This document shows, in pieces, positions 36,070 to 45,595 of a DNA stretch of 64,000 nucleotides; the first letter of the stretch is position 1; every line of letters begins with the position of its first letter. Below the pieces are notes generated by a model, which was not told where the DNA came from, did not search any database, and saw only the letters and a list, made by a program, of their open reading frames with translations. A program made the translations under genes and the position numbers. Source of the DNA: Methylomonas paludis (lineage in GTDB: Bacteria > Pseudomonadota > Gammaproteobacteria > Methylococcales > Methylomonadaceae); the NCBI RefSeq assembly GCF_018734325.1, contig NZ_CP073754.1, positions 372,001-436,000 of the forward strand, in the 5' to 3' direction.

Positions 36070-36603
36070 TGGCTAGGCAGGGCCAACCATTAAGCATTCA
36101 TTTTTATTAAAAAGATAGTAAAAGTCTTGGCTGTTAGCCAGATTGGCCAGCCAACCACTACCAATATCGCCCGCTATCGGTGCTCCGGAATTAAACCCAA
36201 CTTTATCTAATAACCATCGCCTCAAAGGTGATTAAAGCGGAGCAATTAGGCAAATTCAACTATGCAAAGTTAGCGGTGGTTGTCAGCGACTAAGAGTACA
36301 CCTTACTGGCATCAACATTCGTGCATAAAATAATTGTTCAGCCCTTCCATGCGCTATAAAGGACATAGCCTACAAATAGTGTTGTCAGCAAATAAATTAC
36401 AATGGCGATCATAGTTATACCCTCATTTTTGTTGTTATAGTTTTATCGTTTCTTGGTGCAAGCGCAATATTTTGTGCAGCGATATGGCTATAGTGTATCT
36501 TAGATTATTGCTAAAGTAATCACACAAAAGATCATAACCAAGTAAGGATTTGGTCGTTTATCTGATCATGCGCAATAATCTCTTGGTGTTGCCGGTTCGG
36601 CCC
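36070..36603. other. Intergenic region, mostly unexplained
   Basis: Convergent spacer between the DUF2782 and phosphoketolase genes. The only candidate seen is a tiny minus-strand membrane peptide (listed separately). No terminator with a T run was recognised. Confidence 0.4.
36338..36412 (-). CDS. Candidate 24-residue membrane peptide
   Basis: Minus-strand frame beginning MIAIVIYLLTTLFVGYVLY and ending SAWKG. GAGGG lies eight bases before the ATG. One hydrophobic span with a basic end, in the size range of accessory subunits such as KdpF or CydX, but without clear likeness to either. It lies downstream of phosphoketolase, 1.2 kb beyond a typical cyd operon end. Could be chance. Confidence 0.35.
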   Translation of the reverse strand: MIAIVIYLLTTLFVGYVLYSAWKG

Positions 36604-38970
36604 TTATTCCGGCCATACCCAGTTATCTGCATCCGGCAAATCCACCCCATGCTTATAGGCATAATTGCGGCAATCAATCTGCATGTCGCGCATTTTCTGC
36701 TTAACATGCGCTCCAGCCACCCGTAGGTTGGGGATGCGGTCTATAGTATCTATAACAAGGCTAAAGCGGTCTATCTCATTTTGTATAGCCAATTCCAGCG
36801 GTGTGTTGATACTGCCTTTTTCCTTGTAACCACGCACATGCAAGTTTTTGTGATTGGTGCGCCGGTAAGCCAGACGGTGGATTAACCAGGGATAACCGTG
36901 AAAATTAAACAGTATTGGTTTGTCCAGGGTAAACAGACTGTCAAAATCGCGATCAGACAGACCATGCGGATGTTCGCTGGCCGGGCTGAGTTTATACAAA
37001 TCAACCACGTTCACAAAGCGAATTTTCAGCTCCGGGAAATGTTCGCGCAGGATAGTCACAGCGGCCAGGGCCTCTTTAGTGGGAATATCGCCGGCAGAGG
37101 CCAATACCACATCCGGTTCGACACCGGTATCATTGCTGGCCCATTCCCAAATACCTATGCCTTTGCTGCAATGCTTGATTGCTGCATCCATATCCAGATA
37201 TTGTAAATGTTTCTGTTTGTCGCAGACTATCACATTTATGTAATCAGTGCTTTGTAAACAATGAGCACTGATTGCCAACAGCGTATTGACATCTGGGGGC
37301 AGATAGATTCGGGTTACCGCCGGACTTTTGTTGACCACCAAGTCCAGAAATCCGGGATCTTGATGAGTAAAGCCGTTATGATCCTGCCGCCACACTGTTG
37401 AGGTAATTAACAAATTTAACGAAGATACCGCAGCTCGCCACGGTACCTGTTTAGCCATAGCCAGCCATTTGGCGTGCTGATTAAACATGGAATCAATCAC
37501 ATGCACAAAGGCTTCGTAGGTCGAGAAAAAGCCGTGGCGGCCAGTCAACAGATAACCTTCCAGCCAACCCTCCAGGGTATGTTCGGACAACATCTCCATT
37601 ACTCGGCCATCAACTGCCAGTTCGCCGCCATCGCAGTCTTCCGGCAAGTAGTCGGCCAGCCAGGTTTTTTTACTGACCTGATACACATCATCCAGCTTAT
37701 TAGAGCTGGTTTCATCCGGACCAAACAAGCGAAAGTTGCTGGGATTTGCCAGCATGATGTCACGTAAAAATTTACCAAGCGGTCGGGTGTTTTCTGCGCT
37801 GCTGTTACCGGGTTTGCCTACAGCCGCTTGATAATCCTGAAAATCCGGCAGTCGCAAAGCTTTGCGTAAACGCCCACCATTAGCGTGCGGATTCGCACTC
37901 ATACGATGTTCCCCTTTGGGAGCCAGAGCTTTTAATTCCGGGAGCAGGCGGCCTTGGGTGTCGAATAAAGTTTCAGGATGGTAACTGCGCAGCCAGGTTT
38001 CCAATTGTGCCAAATGGGCAGGGTTCTCCCGTACCGCATTTAGCGGTACTTGATGGGCACGCCAAAAACCCTCAACTTTATGGCCATCCACTTGTTGAGG
38101 GCCAGTCCAGCCTTTGGGAGAACGCAATACCAGCATCGGCCAGCGTGGCCGGGTCGCCACACCGCTATTTCGCGCCTGTTGTTGAATAGCGCGGATTTTT
38201 AATACACATGATTCCAGTATGGCGGCCATTTTGACATGCATTTCCTGCGGATCACTACCTTCCACAAAATGCGGCTCCCAGCCATAGCCCAGAAATAGTT
38301 GTTCCAGTTCCTGATGGCTGATGCGCGACAGCAGACTGGGATTGTTAATTTTATAACCGTTTAAATGCAGAATCGGTAACACCGCGCCGTCTCGCAACGG
38401 ATTCAAAAATTTGTTGGAATGCCAGGAGGTGGCTAGCGCGGCAGTTTCGGCTTCACCGTCACCAATCGTGACCGCCACCAGCAAATCCGGATTGTCAAAA
38501 GCGGCTCCAAAAGCATGTGAAATACTATAGCCCAGTTCGCCGCCTTCATGGATAGACCCCGGAGTTTCAGGTGTGCAATGACTGCCTATACCGCCTGGAA
38601 AGGAAAATTCCTTGAAAAAATGCAGCAAACCTTCCAGATTTTCGCCCTTATTCGGATAAATCTCGCTGTAAGTGCTTTCCAGATACACCGGCGCCAGGAT
38701 ACCGGGAGCACCGTGCCCCGGGCCAGCCAGAAAAATACTGTTTAAAGCATATTTATTAATTAGCCGATTGATATGCACATAAATAAAACTTAAGCCTGGA
38801 CTGGACCCCCAATGTCCCAGCAGCCGTTGTTTGATGTGTTCAGCTTTTAAAGGCTCATGTAATAAAGGATTATCCCGCAAATAAATCATCCCGGCTGCCA
38901 AATAATTACAGGCTTGCCAGTAGCGATGCAATTTGTCCAGTTCTGGGTCATTAAGGGTGTTTTCGGTCAT
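36604..38970 (-). CDS. xfp: Xylulose-5-phosphate/fructose-6-phosphate phosphoketolase
   Basis: ThDP enzyme splitting xylulose 5-phosphate or fructose 6-phosphate to acetyl phosphate and a sugar phosphate. Recognised by [60 protein letters not shown] (first 20 residues diagnostic) and the ThDP motif [18 protein letters not shown]. Length 788 residues is normal. In RuMP methanotrophs it gives a route to acetyl-CoA without loss of carbon dioxide. Confidence 0.95.
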   Translation of the reverse strand: MTENTLNDPELDKLHRYWQACNYLAAGMIYLRDNPLLHEPLKAEHIKQRLLGHWGSSPGLSFIYVHINRLINKYALNSIFLAGPGHGAPGILAPVYLESTYSEIYPNKGENLEGLLHFFKEFSFPGGIGSHCTPETPGSIHEGGELGYSISHAFGAAFDNPDLLVAVTIGDGEAETAALATSWHSNKFLNPLRDGAVLPILHLNGYKINNPSLLSRISHQELEQLFLGYGWEPHFVEGSDPQEMHVKMAAILESCVLKIRAIQQQARNSGVATRPRWPMLVLRSPKGWTGPQQVDGHKVEGFWRAHQVPLNAVRENPAHLAQLETWLRSYHPETLFDTQGRLLPELKALAPKGEHRMSANPHANGGRLRKALRLPDFQDYQAAVGKPGNSSAENTRPLGKFLRDIMLANPSNFRLFGPDETSSNKLDDVYQVSKKTWLADYLPEDCDGGELAVDGRVMEMLSEHTLEGWLEGYLLTGRHGFFSTYEAFVHVIDSMFNQHAKWLAMAKQVPWRAAVSSLNLLITSTVWRQDHNGFTHQDPGFLDLVVNKSPAVTRIYLPPDVNTLLAISAHCLQSTDYINVIVCDKQKHLQYLDMDAAIKHCSKGIGIWEWASNDTGVEPDVVLASAGDIPTKEALAAVTILREHFPELKIRFVNVVDLYKLSPASEHPHGLSDRDFDSLFTLDKPILFNFHGYPWLIHRLAYRRTNHKNLHVRGYKEKGSINTPLELAIQNEIDRFSLVIDTIDRIPNLRVAGAHVKQKMRDMQIDCRNYAYKHGVDLPDADNWVWPE

Positions 38971-39056
38971 TTAATGCTACCTGCCAATGTTTAAAAGCTG
39001 TTCGACGCTAATTTGAACAAAATATTCAAATCTTAGGCAGAACAGCAGCCAAGTAA

Positions 39057-40175
39057 TCAATCGGTATGGTTTACAGAATTATCGATCAGGCCTAAGCCAA
39101 AGGCCCAGCTGGTCAAAATAATCTGTAAGGGTAATCCCGCTGCGGCGACCAGCAATAATAGCGTCAGGCTATTAAAACTGGCACCTGCATCCCACAGCGT
39201 TAGCGAGCTGTTCAAAGAACGGTTGGATGGCAATAGAAACGGAAACATTGAAATTGTAACCGTGATTACTGCAAAAATTACACTGCTGCTGCCGGCAACA
39301 AATGCCCAGCCGGTTTTGTTGATATAGCTCAGATACAAGCTGATGCCAACACCCAATAACACCAATGTGGGTATCGACCATAAACCGGGCAAATGTTCGT
39401 AGTTATCCAGCCATAAGCCCTCGCCGCGTTTCACAAATTTACTAAGCGGATTAGCGGCTGCGTTTGGCAGAATTTCCGAACTGATATGGTAACCTTCCAA
39501 ATGAGTAATCCACAAACCGGCTATGCCGAATAACAGTATAAAACTGATTCCGGCTTTAAATGTCAGGGTTTGGTTGGAGTGATCAGGTTCGCCGGTGTTT
39601 TTCGATTGTAAAAAACAGGCGGCATAAAACACCAGTAGCGCTGCTGTCAAGCAGGCACTTAGCAAGGCGAAAGGATTGAGCAGGCCGCCAATGTCTCCCA
39701 GAAACAAAATTCGCATATCACTATCCAGATGAAACGGTATCCCTTTCAGCAAATTGCCGACGAGTATACCTACTTCGGCCAGGGTGATGACCGCAGATAT
39801 CTGTACGGCTTTATCGCACCATTGTTGCCAGACCGGGTTGGCTAGACTGTTTCTAAACAATATAGCCAAAGTCCGGCAAATATAACTCAGCCATAAAGGG
39901 ATCAGTAACAGCCGCAGACTGGAAAAAAATACCGCATAGGCAATTGGCCAGGCCGTCATTAACCAGGCTATGCTGGTCAGCAACCAGCTTAGTTGACCCA
40001 AACAAACCGGAGCAAGTCTGGCATACAGCTGTTGACGCTGATTTTCAGTTTTGGCGATAATCGGCAGTAATACACAAATACCCTGCACTAAACCGTCGCA
40101 CAGCATAAACCCGACCAGACATAATACCAGTATTCCCCAACTGATCAATTTCAGACTTTCGTAATCAAAGTTCAT
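39057..40175 (-). CDS. CydB-like subunit of a cytochrome bd-family complex
   Basis: A 372-residue multi-span membrane protein. It follows CydB over its length: FDYESLKLISWGILVL, FMLCDGLVQG, NLLKGIPFHLD, LLNPFALL, GEGLWLDNYEHLPGLWSIP, GWAFVAGSS and FPFLLPSNRSLNSSLTLWDA. It overlaps the CydA-like gene by 11 bases. It may form a membrane complex with the degenerate CydA homologue; terminal oxidase activity is uncertain because of the changes in that partner. Confidence 0.8.
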   Translation of the reverse strand: MNFDYESLKLISWGILVLCLVGFMLCDGLVQGICVLLPIIAKTENQRQQLYARLAPVCLGQLSWLLTSIAWLMTAWPIAYAVFFSSLRLLLIPLWLSYICRTLAILFRNSLANPVWQQWCDKAVQISAVITLAEVGILVGNLLKGIPFHLDSDMRILFLGDIGGLLNPFALLSACLTAALLVFYAACFLQSKNTGEPDHSNQTLTFKAGISFILLFGIAGLWITHLEGYHISSEILPNAAANPLSKFVKRGEGLWLDNYEHLPGLWSIPTLVLLGVGISLYLSYINKTGWAFVAGSSSVIFAVITVTISMFPFLLPSNRSLNSSLTLWDAGASFNSLTLLLLVAAAGLPLQIILTSWAFGLGLIDNSVNHTD

Positions 40176-41565
40176 CTTTTGACTCCGGCCACAGGGGAAC
40201 TAAATTTTGCATAACGGCCGGGCGCAACAAAAACACCGCTATTGCCAGCAATGTCAGGCCAATCATACTGTCCAGTCCCAGATTGAACCATAAGTCTGTT
40301 GTTGCCAAACTGGATACGCCTAAAAAACTGGGCAGTTGTGCAAACACCCCCCAGTGCTGCAGATTGATTTGGGTGGCTAACCAACTGCACAGTGCCGCCA
40401 GCCAGGGTAGAGCGCCTAGGTAATAAGCTGATTTAAGTAACCAGAGTGGTGGAATTCGCCGGTGACTAAACCCAGTTGCCAGCAGAAAGCCTAACAGACT
40501 CAAGGCAGTGCATAGCAAGGCAAACAGCTGCAGCCAATTCATTAGTTCCGTTTTGTCGGGCAGACTGGCTTGGGCTGCCTGTTTAACCTGCTGGTCACTG
40601 GCCTCGGCAAGATGATCGGTCCAGGGTTTCAGTAACCAGACATAGCCTAAGTCAGCCTGATTTTGCTGGAAATTCTCCAGTAATTGTGCGGATTGATTTT
40701 CGTCGCGTAATTCTAATAATAAGCGGTAAGCATAAATACTGTTATGAATTTTGGCTTCAGTTTTAGCCGTCAAAGCCGTCCTATCAGCATCGGTCAACAG
40801 CGCAACACTCTGGCTTGCTAAGGGTGTCAGTGGGTGATGGATTAATGTTGATGTTAACAGGCTGCTCACTGCCAGCAGGCCCAGTAAGGCGGCGAAACGA
40901 TAACTATACCGGTCAATCTCAGGGCTGGCATGGTGATACCAGCGCCAACTGCTAATGGCCAGAATAGTGCCTGCACCAATGAGATAGGCCAAACTGAGAT
41001 CGTTCAGTACCTGCCAGACGGTCGCGGAATTTTCCAGAATGTGCTTGAAATCGTTTAACTCCAGTCGGAAAGACTGATAATTAAAAACAGCCGCTTGGGG
41101 ATTTTCCAGCCAGCTTTGTGCTAATAATTGCCAGCCGGCACCAAGCAAAAGCGCAAGACATAATAGCCAACTGATCAGCAGATGTGGAATTTTACCCATG
41201 GCCTGTCTGCCGTAAACATACGGCCCAAACAATAGCGCGGCTAGCCAGAAACTCCCTAATAACTCTATGCCTATCGGCAGGAAAAGCACCTCGCCGGCAT
41301 AATCGGAAAAATACGAATCCTGCGTGCCATATTGAAACAGCATTCCTAATCGGGCTAACAAGCCCAAACTAAAATTGATGGCAAAAATTCGTGTCCAGAA
41401 TTCGCATATCAGCTTATATCCGCTGTTTCTGCTCAATAAATTTCGGGTCTCGGTCATACTCAGCAATAACGATAGACTGAGGTTAAGCGGCATAAAAACC
41501 AGATGAAAAGCCGAGGTCAAGGCGAATTGCCAGTGAGAAAGTTCGACAACAGTTGCGGAAATCAT
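40165..41565 (-). CDS. Divergent CydA-like subunit lacking heme b558 ligands
   Basis: A 466-residue membrane protein collinear with CydA (LSHWQFALTSAFHLVFMPLN, FGINF-like FAINFSLGLLARLGMLFQYG, GIELLGSFWLA). By eye against E. coli CydA the heme b595 ligand H19 and E99 are kept. The b558 ligands appear lost (H186 to N, M393 to L), as do E107 (A), R391 (F), E445 (Q) and the GRQPW motif (NLQHW), and the quinol-binding Q-loop is shortened. It may therefore not act as a conventional quinol oxidase. The alignment is from memory and needs checking. Confidence 0.78.
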   Translation of the reverse strand: MISATVVELSHWQFALTSAFHLVFMPLNLSLSLLLSMTETRNLLSRNSGYKLICEFWTRIFAINFSLGLLARLGMLFQYGTQDSYFSDYAGEVLFLPIGIELLGSFWLAALLFGPYVYGRQAMGKIPHLLISWLLCLALLLGAGWQLLAQSWLENPQAAVFNYQSFRLELNDFKHILENSATVWQVLNDLSLAYLIGAGTILAISSWRWYHHASPEIDRYSYRFAALLGLLAVSSLLTSTLIHHPLTPLASQSVALLTDADRTALTAKTEAKIHNSIYAYRLLLELRDENQSAQLLENFQQNQADLGYVWLLKPWTDHLAEASDQQVKQAAQASLPDKTELMNWLQLFALLCTALSLLGFLLATGFSHRRIPPLWLLKSAYYLGALPWLAALCSWLATQINLQHWGVFAQLPSFLGVSSLATTDLWFNLGLDSMIGLTLLAIAVFLLRPAVMQNLVPLWPESKDEL

Positions 41566-41726
41566 TAGCTGTCTGATTGGGTTAGGATAAAGCGGGCCAT
41601 TATACCAACCCTGTCACCGGTTTGGCTGGCTAGATACTGGTCTAGTATCGAAACCGCCAAGTTGCACAGCAATATAAAAAATCCGAGTTAACCTGATGTT
41701 GAGCGATTCTAACGCATATAATCAGC

Positions 41727-43001
41727 TTAACAAATTCTTTTTTGCGGAAACTGGCAACGGAAGCGACTACCTTTACCTAATTGACTGTCAATTTCAAGTC
41801 GGGCGTCATGTCTGACTAAAACATGTTTAACAATGGCCAAACCTAAGCCGGTACCGTTTATCTTACGGTTACGTTTAACCTCTACTCGGTAAAAACGTTC
41901 GGTGATACGCGGAATATCGTTACTGGATATTCCTTCGCCAAAATCCTCGATTTCCAGACAAACCCCATTTTCGGAATTTTTAAACCATTTCACATAAACT
42001 GGTTTGTCGGCTGGCGAGTACTTTAAAGCATTTGCAAGTAAGTTGCTGAAAGCACTGCGCAATTCTTCAGGGTCACCCAATAGATTAGTCGGGCTGTCAA
42101 GTTTGAGGTTGACCCGGCATTCGTCCTTTTCCAGCAAATCACTTTCCTTGCACAACTGTTTAAGTAATTCGCTTATATTGATACACTCGGATTTTTTAGA
42201 CTTGGTTTCCAGACGCGCCAGCAATAACAAATCATCAATCAGCAATTGCATCCGCTCGGTTTGGGTAGACATATTTTGAAAAGAGCGCAAATACACGCTG
42301 GGAACATTTTCCAGTTCCAGCAGAGTTTCCAGATAGCCTTTCAATACCGTCAGCGGCGTGCGTAATTCATGCGAGACATTGGCGACAAAGTCTGTACGCA
42401 TGCGTTCGATATTTTTTAACTGAGTAATGTCTTGAGCAAGTAATAAGCGCAGTCCGGTGCCATAAGGGACAATGCTGATCTGTAAGATGATATTTTCGTT
42501 AACTGGTGAAGGGATGCTTATTTTTTGCTGATAGTCGTTAGACTTTAAATATTGGATAAACAAAGGATTGCGTACCAGATTGGCAATACGCTGACCTTTA
42601 TCCGATTTTTTTAAACCCAAAATGTCCCGGGCAGATTTGTTGGTCCAGTCGATTTCCCCATAACTGCCTAACACCACCGCAGCATCAGGCAGTGCATCTG
42701 TTGAAGTCCGGAAACGGTCTATCATGCGGGTTAATTTTTTTTTCCGCTTTTTGTCGATTTTCCTGATTTTCCAGATATGATAATAAATGTCGCGCCAAAT
42801 CCCATGTTGTGGGTGTTTGTCTCCAAAAGCGCCCCGGCTTAACCATTTTTCCAGGTGATCAATATAGATAGTTTGGCGGATCAGCAACAAAGTCACAACC
42901 ACCAACAAACATAAAGCAATATATCCGGTAAACATGCCCAGCACTAAAGCCGGCAGAGTTAAAAGCAAAAGTAAATTTAGCTCTCGGTACCAGCGCTGCA
43001 T
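41727..43001 (-). CDS. phoR: Phosphate regulon sensor histidine kinase
   Basis: Membrane-bound sensor: two hydrophobic N-terminal spans (LLLLLTLPALVLGMF), a PAS domain about residues 90-200, the H-box VANVSHELRTPLTVLKGYLE, and an HATPase domain with NLLANALKYSP, EDFGEGI and GTGLGLAIVKH. It follows phoB by six bases in the standard phoB-phoR order. Confidence 0.93.
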   Translation of the reverse strand: MQRWYRELNLLLLLTLPALVLGMFTGYIALCLLVVVTLLLIRQTIYIDHLEKWLSRGAFGDKHPQHGIWRDIYYHIWKIRKIDKKRKKKLTRMIDRFRTSTDALPDAAVVLGSYGEIDWTNKSARDILGLKKSDKGQRIANLVRNPLFIQYLKSNDYQQKISIPSPVNENIILQISIVPYGTGLRLLLAQDITQLKNIERMRTDFVANVSHELRTPLTVLKGYLETLLELENVPSVYLRSFQNMSTQTERMQLLIDDLLLLARLETKSKKSECINISELLKQLCKESDLLEKDECRVNLKLDSPTNLLGDPEELRSAFSNLLANALKYSPADKPVYVKWFKNSENGVCLEIEDFGEGISSNDIPRITERFYRVEVKRNRKINGTGLGLAIVKHVLVRHDARLEIDSQLGKGSRFRCQFPQKRIC

Positions 43002-43007
43002 GTTAGA

Positions 43008-43700
43008 TTAGCCGGCCAGAGAAAAACGATACCCAAAGCCTCTTACGGTTTGTATCAATTCTTCACGGTCGTAGGTTGCCAATATTTTTCTTAGGCGACG
43101 GATATGTACATCCACGGTACGTTCTTCAATATAAACGCTACGTCCCCAAACCTGATCCAGTAAATGTGTCCGGCTGTAAACCTTGTCCGGATTAGTCATA
43201 AAAAACTGCATCAACCTGAATTCAGTAGGGCTCACTTCCAGAGTGTGGCCGGCTATGGTTAGCCTGTGTTGTTCTGCATCCAAGGTTAGATCGCCGACAT
43301 TCAGCAAACCGGAATCAGATAACTTACCACTGCGGCGCATTACCGCCTTGATACGGGCAATTAATTCCTTGGGAGAAAAAGGTTTGGTAATATAATCATC
43401 AGCCCCAATTTCCAGTCCGCGAATCTTATCTTCTTCTTCACCACGCGCCGTTAACAGAATAATCGGCAACTCCTTGTAACTGGAATCATTTTTTAAACGT
43501 CTGGCCAATTCAACGCCACTGATACCCGGCAACATCCAGTCAAGTAACAGCAGGTCTGTCATGTTTTCCGCCAGTGTTTGCAATGCTTGTTCGGCGCTGG
43601 CAACGGCCATCACCGTCAAACCAGTTTGTTCAAGAGCCATAACCAGCATTTCCCGTATGGCTTCTTCATCTTCCACGACTAGAACGTTCAAATTTGACAT
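43008..43700 (-). CDS. phoB: Phosphate regulon response regulator
   Basis: OmpR/PhoB-type regulator with a receiver domain (VVEDEEAIREML, phospho-acceptor D in LLLDWMLPGISG, K in ITKPFSPKEL) and a winged-helix DNA-binding domain (VSPTEFRLMQFFMTNPDKVY, RTVDVHIRRLRK). It is taken to start at the ATG giving MSNLNVLVVED; an ATG two codons earlier is in frame. Likely controls genes such as phoD elsewhere in this window. Confidence 0.94.
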   Translation of the reverse strand: MSNLNVLVVEDEEAIREMLVMALEQTGLTVMAVASAEQALQTLAENMTDLLLLDWMLPGISGVELARRLKNDSSYKELPIILLTARGEEEDKIRGLEIGADDYITKPFSPKELIARIKAVMRRSGKLSDSGLLNVGDLTLDAEQHRLTIAGHTLEVSPTEFRLMQFFMTNPDKVYSRTHLLDQVWGRSVYIEERTVDVHIRRLRKILATYDREELIQTVRGFGYRFSLAG

Positions 43701-43882
43701 GATCATATTTTCGAGTGCATTTAATCAAATAGTCTAGCGAAAAAATATTACCTGTATATGACAAAAACTTCCTAATCGAATTGAATCTAATCGGGGGCTG
43801 AATGCCGGGTTTTTAACTGTTGCAAATACAGATCAATTAGCAATGCCCAATAAGCATCATAGCTGTTGATGCCTGTTTGAGC

Positions 43883-45316
43883 TTAGAAAAAGCGGCCATT
43901 CAGCAGGAAATGCGTAGCAATACTGCCGAAAAATCCGAGTAGAATGACTGGCATCCACTTTAAATGAGCGCTAAAAGTATATACACCTCGCATCTGACCC
44001 ATTAAGCCGACACCAGCGGCAGAACCTATTGACAGCAAACTGCCGCCCACGCCTGTCGACAGGGTTACCAATAACCATTGGCCTTGAGAAATATCCGGGT
44101 GCATGGTGAGTACCGCAAACATAATGGTGCCATTATCAATAAATGCTGAGAAAATACCAACCAGAATATTGGCGATCGTCGGATCCAGTCCAACGTACAG
44201 CATTTGTGATGTCAGTGTCAGATAACCGATAAAGCTCAAGCCGCCAACACTGATCATTACCCCGTAGAAAAATAATAAGGTATCCCATTCCAGTGCTGCG
44301 ACACTCTTGAAAACATCAAATTGTTGCTTGCGGTTTTTTTCCGGCAAATCCACATTAAATAATTTATAAACATGAGCAAAATCACTAACCTCAGGTTTGG
44401 TATCGGTTTTTTGCAGATAAAAGCCTAGAAATTTTAAATAGGTCAATCCCGCCAGCATGCCGGCAGCCGGCGGCAATTTCAGAAAGTCTTCAAAACAAAC
44501 TGCGGTAATGATGGTGAGAATAAACAAAAATATCATGGTTACAGCGCCACGCTTCATAGTCGGGGCTTTACCTATGGCTGCAGGTTGCAGTTTGGGGATC
44601 CAGAAATGCATGATACTGGCCGGTAACAGGAAATTGACTACTGCCGGCAAAAATAAGGCATAAAAATTCACAAAAGGCACCACACCGCTTTGCCAGACCA
44701 ATAGACTGGTAATATCGCCAAACGGACTGAACGAACCGCCGGCATTGGTCGCAACCACCACATTAATGCAAGCCAAAGTCACATATTGGCGGTTATCCTT
44801 GCCCATGGCTACAATCACCGCGCCCATCAGTAATGCTGTGGTCAGATTGTTGCAAAGCGAGGACATAAAAAATGACAGGATGCCGGTTATCCAGAACAGT
44901 TTACGGTAACTGAATCCCTTGCTGAGCAGCCAAACCCGGAGATTATCAAAAACGCCACGGTCTTGCAGTGCATTCAGATAAGCCATAGACACCATGATGA
45001 ACAGAAATAACTCGGCATAGCCTTCCAGACAGGCGCGAAACGCGCGTCCGGCTTGTTCATTCATGTCGCCGGCCACATAGATGGCAGCGATAAACGCCCA
45101 GATCATGCTGGCTGCCAATACCATAGGTTTGGATTTGTTTAACTGGGTCACTTCTTCCGTCATAGCCAATAAATAGGCGATGGCAAAAATAAGAATGGAA
45201 AGATAACCGACCCAGTGTTGAGTCAAGTTCAGCGTGTGTGCCGCCTGTTCAGGGTTTGCCCAGGATAATTGCGGTGCCAAGATCAGCATCACTAAAAAAA
45301 GGCTGCGTTGAATCAC
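43883..45316 (-). CDS. nhaD: Sodium/proton antiporter NhaD
   Basis: Inner-membrane Na+/H+ exchanger of the ion-transporter superfamily, 477 residues with about a dozen hydrophobic spans. A cleavable signal-like N-terminus (LFLVMLILAPQLSWA) precedes the core. Conserved stretches include SLCNNLTTALLMGAVI, NAGGSFSPFGDITSLLVW and FIDNGTIMFAVLTM. Such antiporters are common in marine and haloalkaliphilic gammaproteobacteria, which may hint at habitat. Confidence 0.9.
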   Translation of the reverse strand: MIQRSLFLVMLILAPQLSWANPEQAAHTLNLTQHWVGYLSILIFAIAYLLAMTEEVTQLNKSKPMVLAASMIWAFIAAIYVAGDMNEQAGRAFRACLEGYAELFLFIMVSMAYLNALQDRGVFDNLRVWLLSKGFSYRKLFWITGILSFFMSSLCNNLTTALLMGAVIVAMGKDNRQYVTLACINVVVATNAGGSFSPFGDITSLLVWQSGVVPFVNFYALFLPAVVNFLLPASIMHFWIPKLQPAAIGKAPTMKRGAVTMIFLFILTIITAVCFEDFLKLPPAAGMLAGLTYLKFLGFYLQKTDTKPEVSDFAHVYKLFNVDLPEKNRKQQFDVFKSVAALEWDTLLFFYGVMISVGGLSFIGYLTLTSQMLYVGLDPTIANILVGIFSAFIDNGTIMFAVLTMHPDISQGQWLLVTLSTGVGGSLLSIGSAAGVGLMGQMRGVYTFSAHLKWMPVILLGFFGSIATHFLLNGRFF

Positions 45317-45595
45317 GGGTGAACTCCAAAGTTCGAAAATTTATACCAATGGCACTGCAAAACCAGCAGGCAGTCACGTTAAAGGATACCGAGATAGCCG
45401 GTTTCTGGGGCTCTCGGCAGTTTATTATGTCCAGGAACCTATAGCACTCTAAATGCTAATATTGCAGTGAGAAAAGAAATCATCGGTTTGGCTAAATGTT
45501 GCAGATAAGCCGGGTGCCAAGCTAAAAGCATGCCGGACTGTTTTCGAAAGTTCGTCATTCGGGTATTCAGCCCAAATGACGAATCAGATCGTTTT

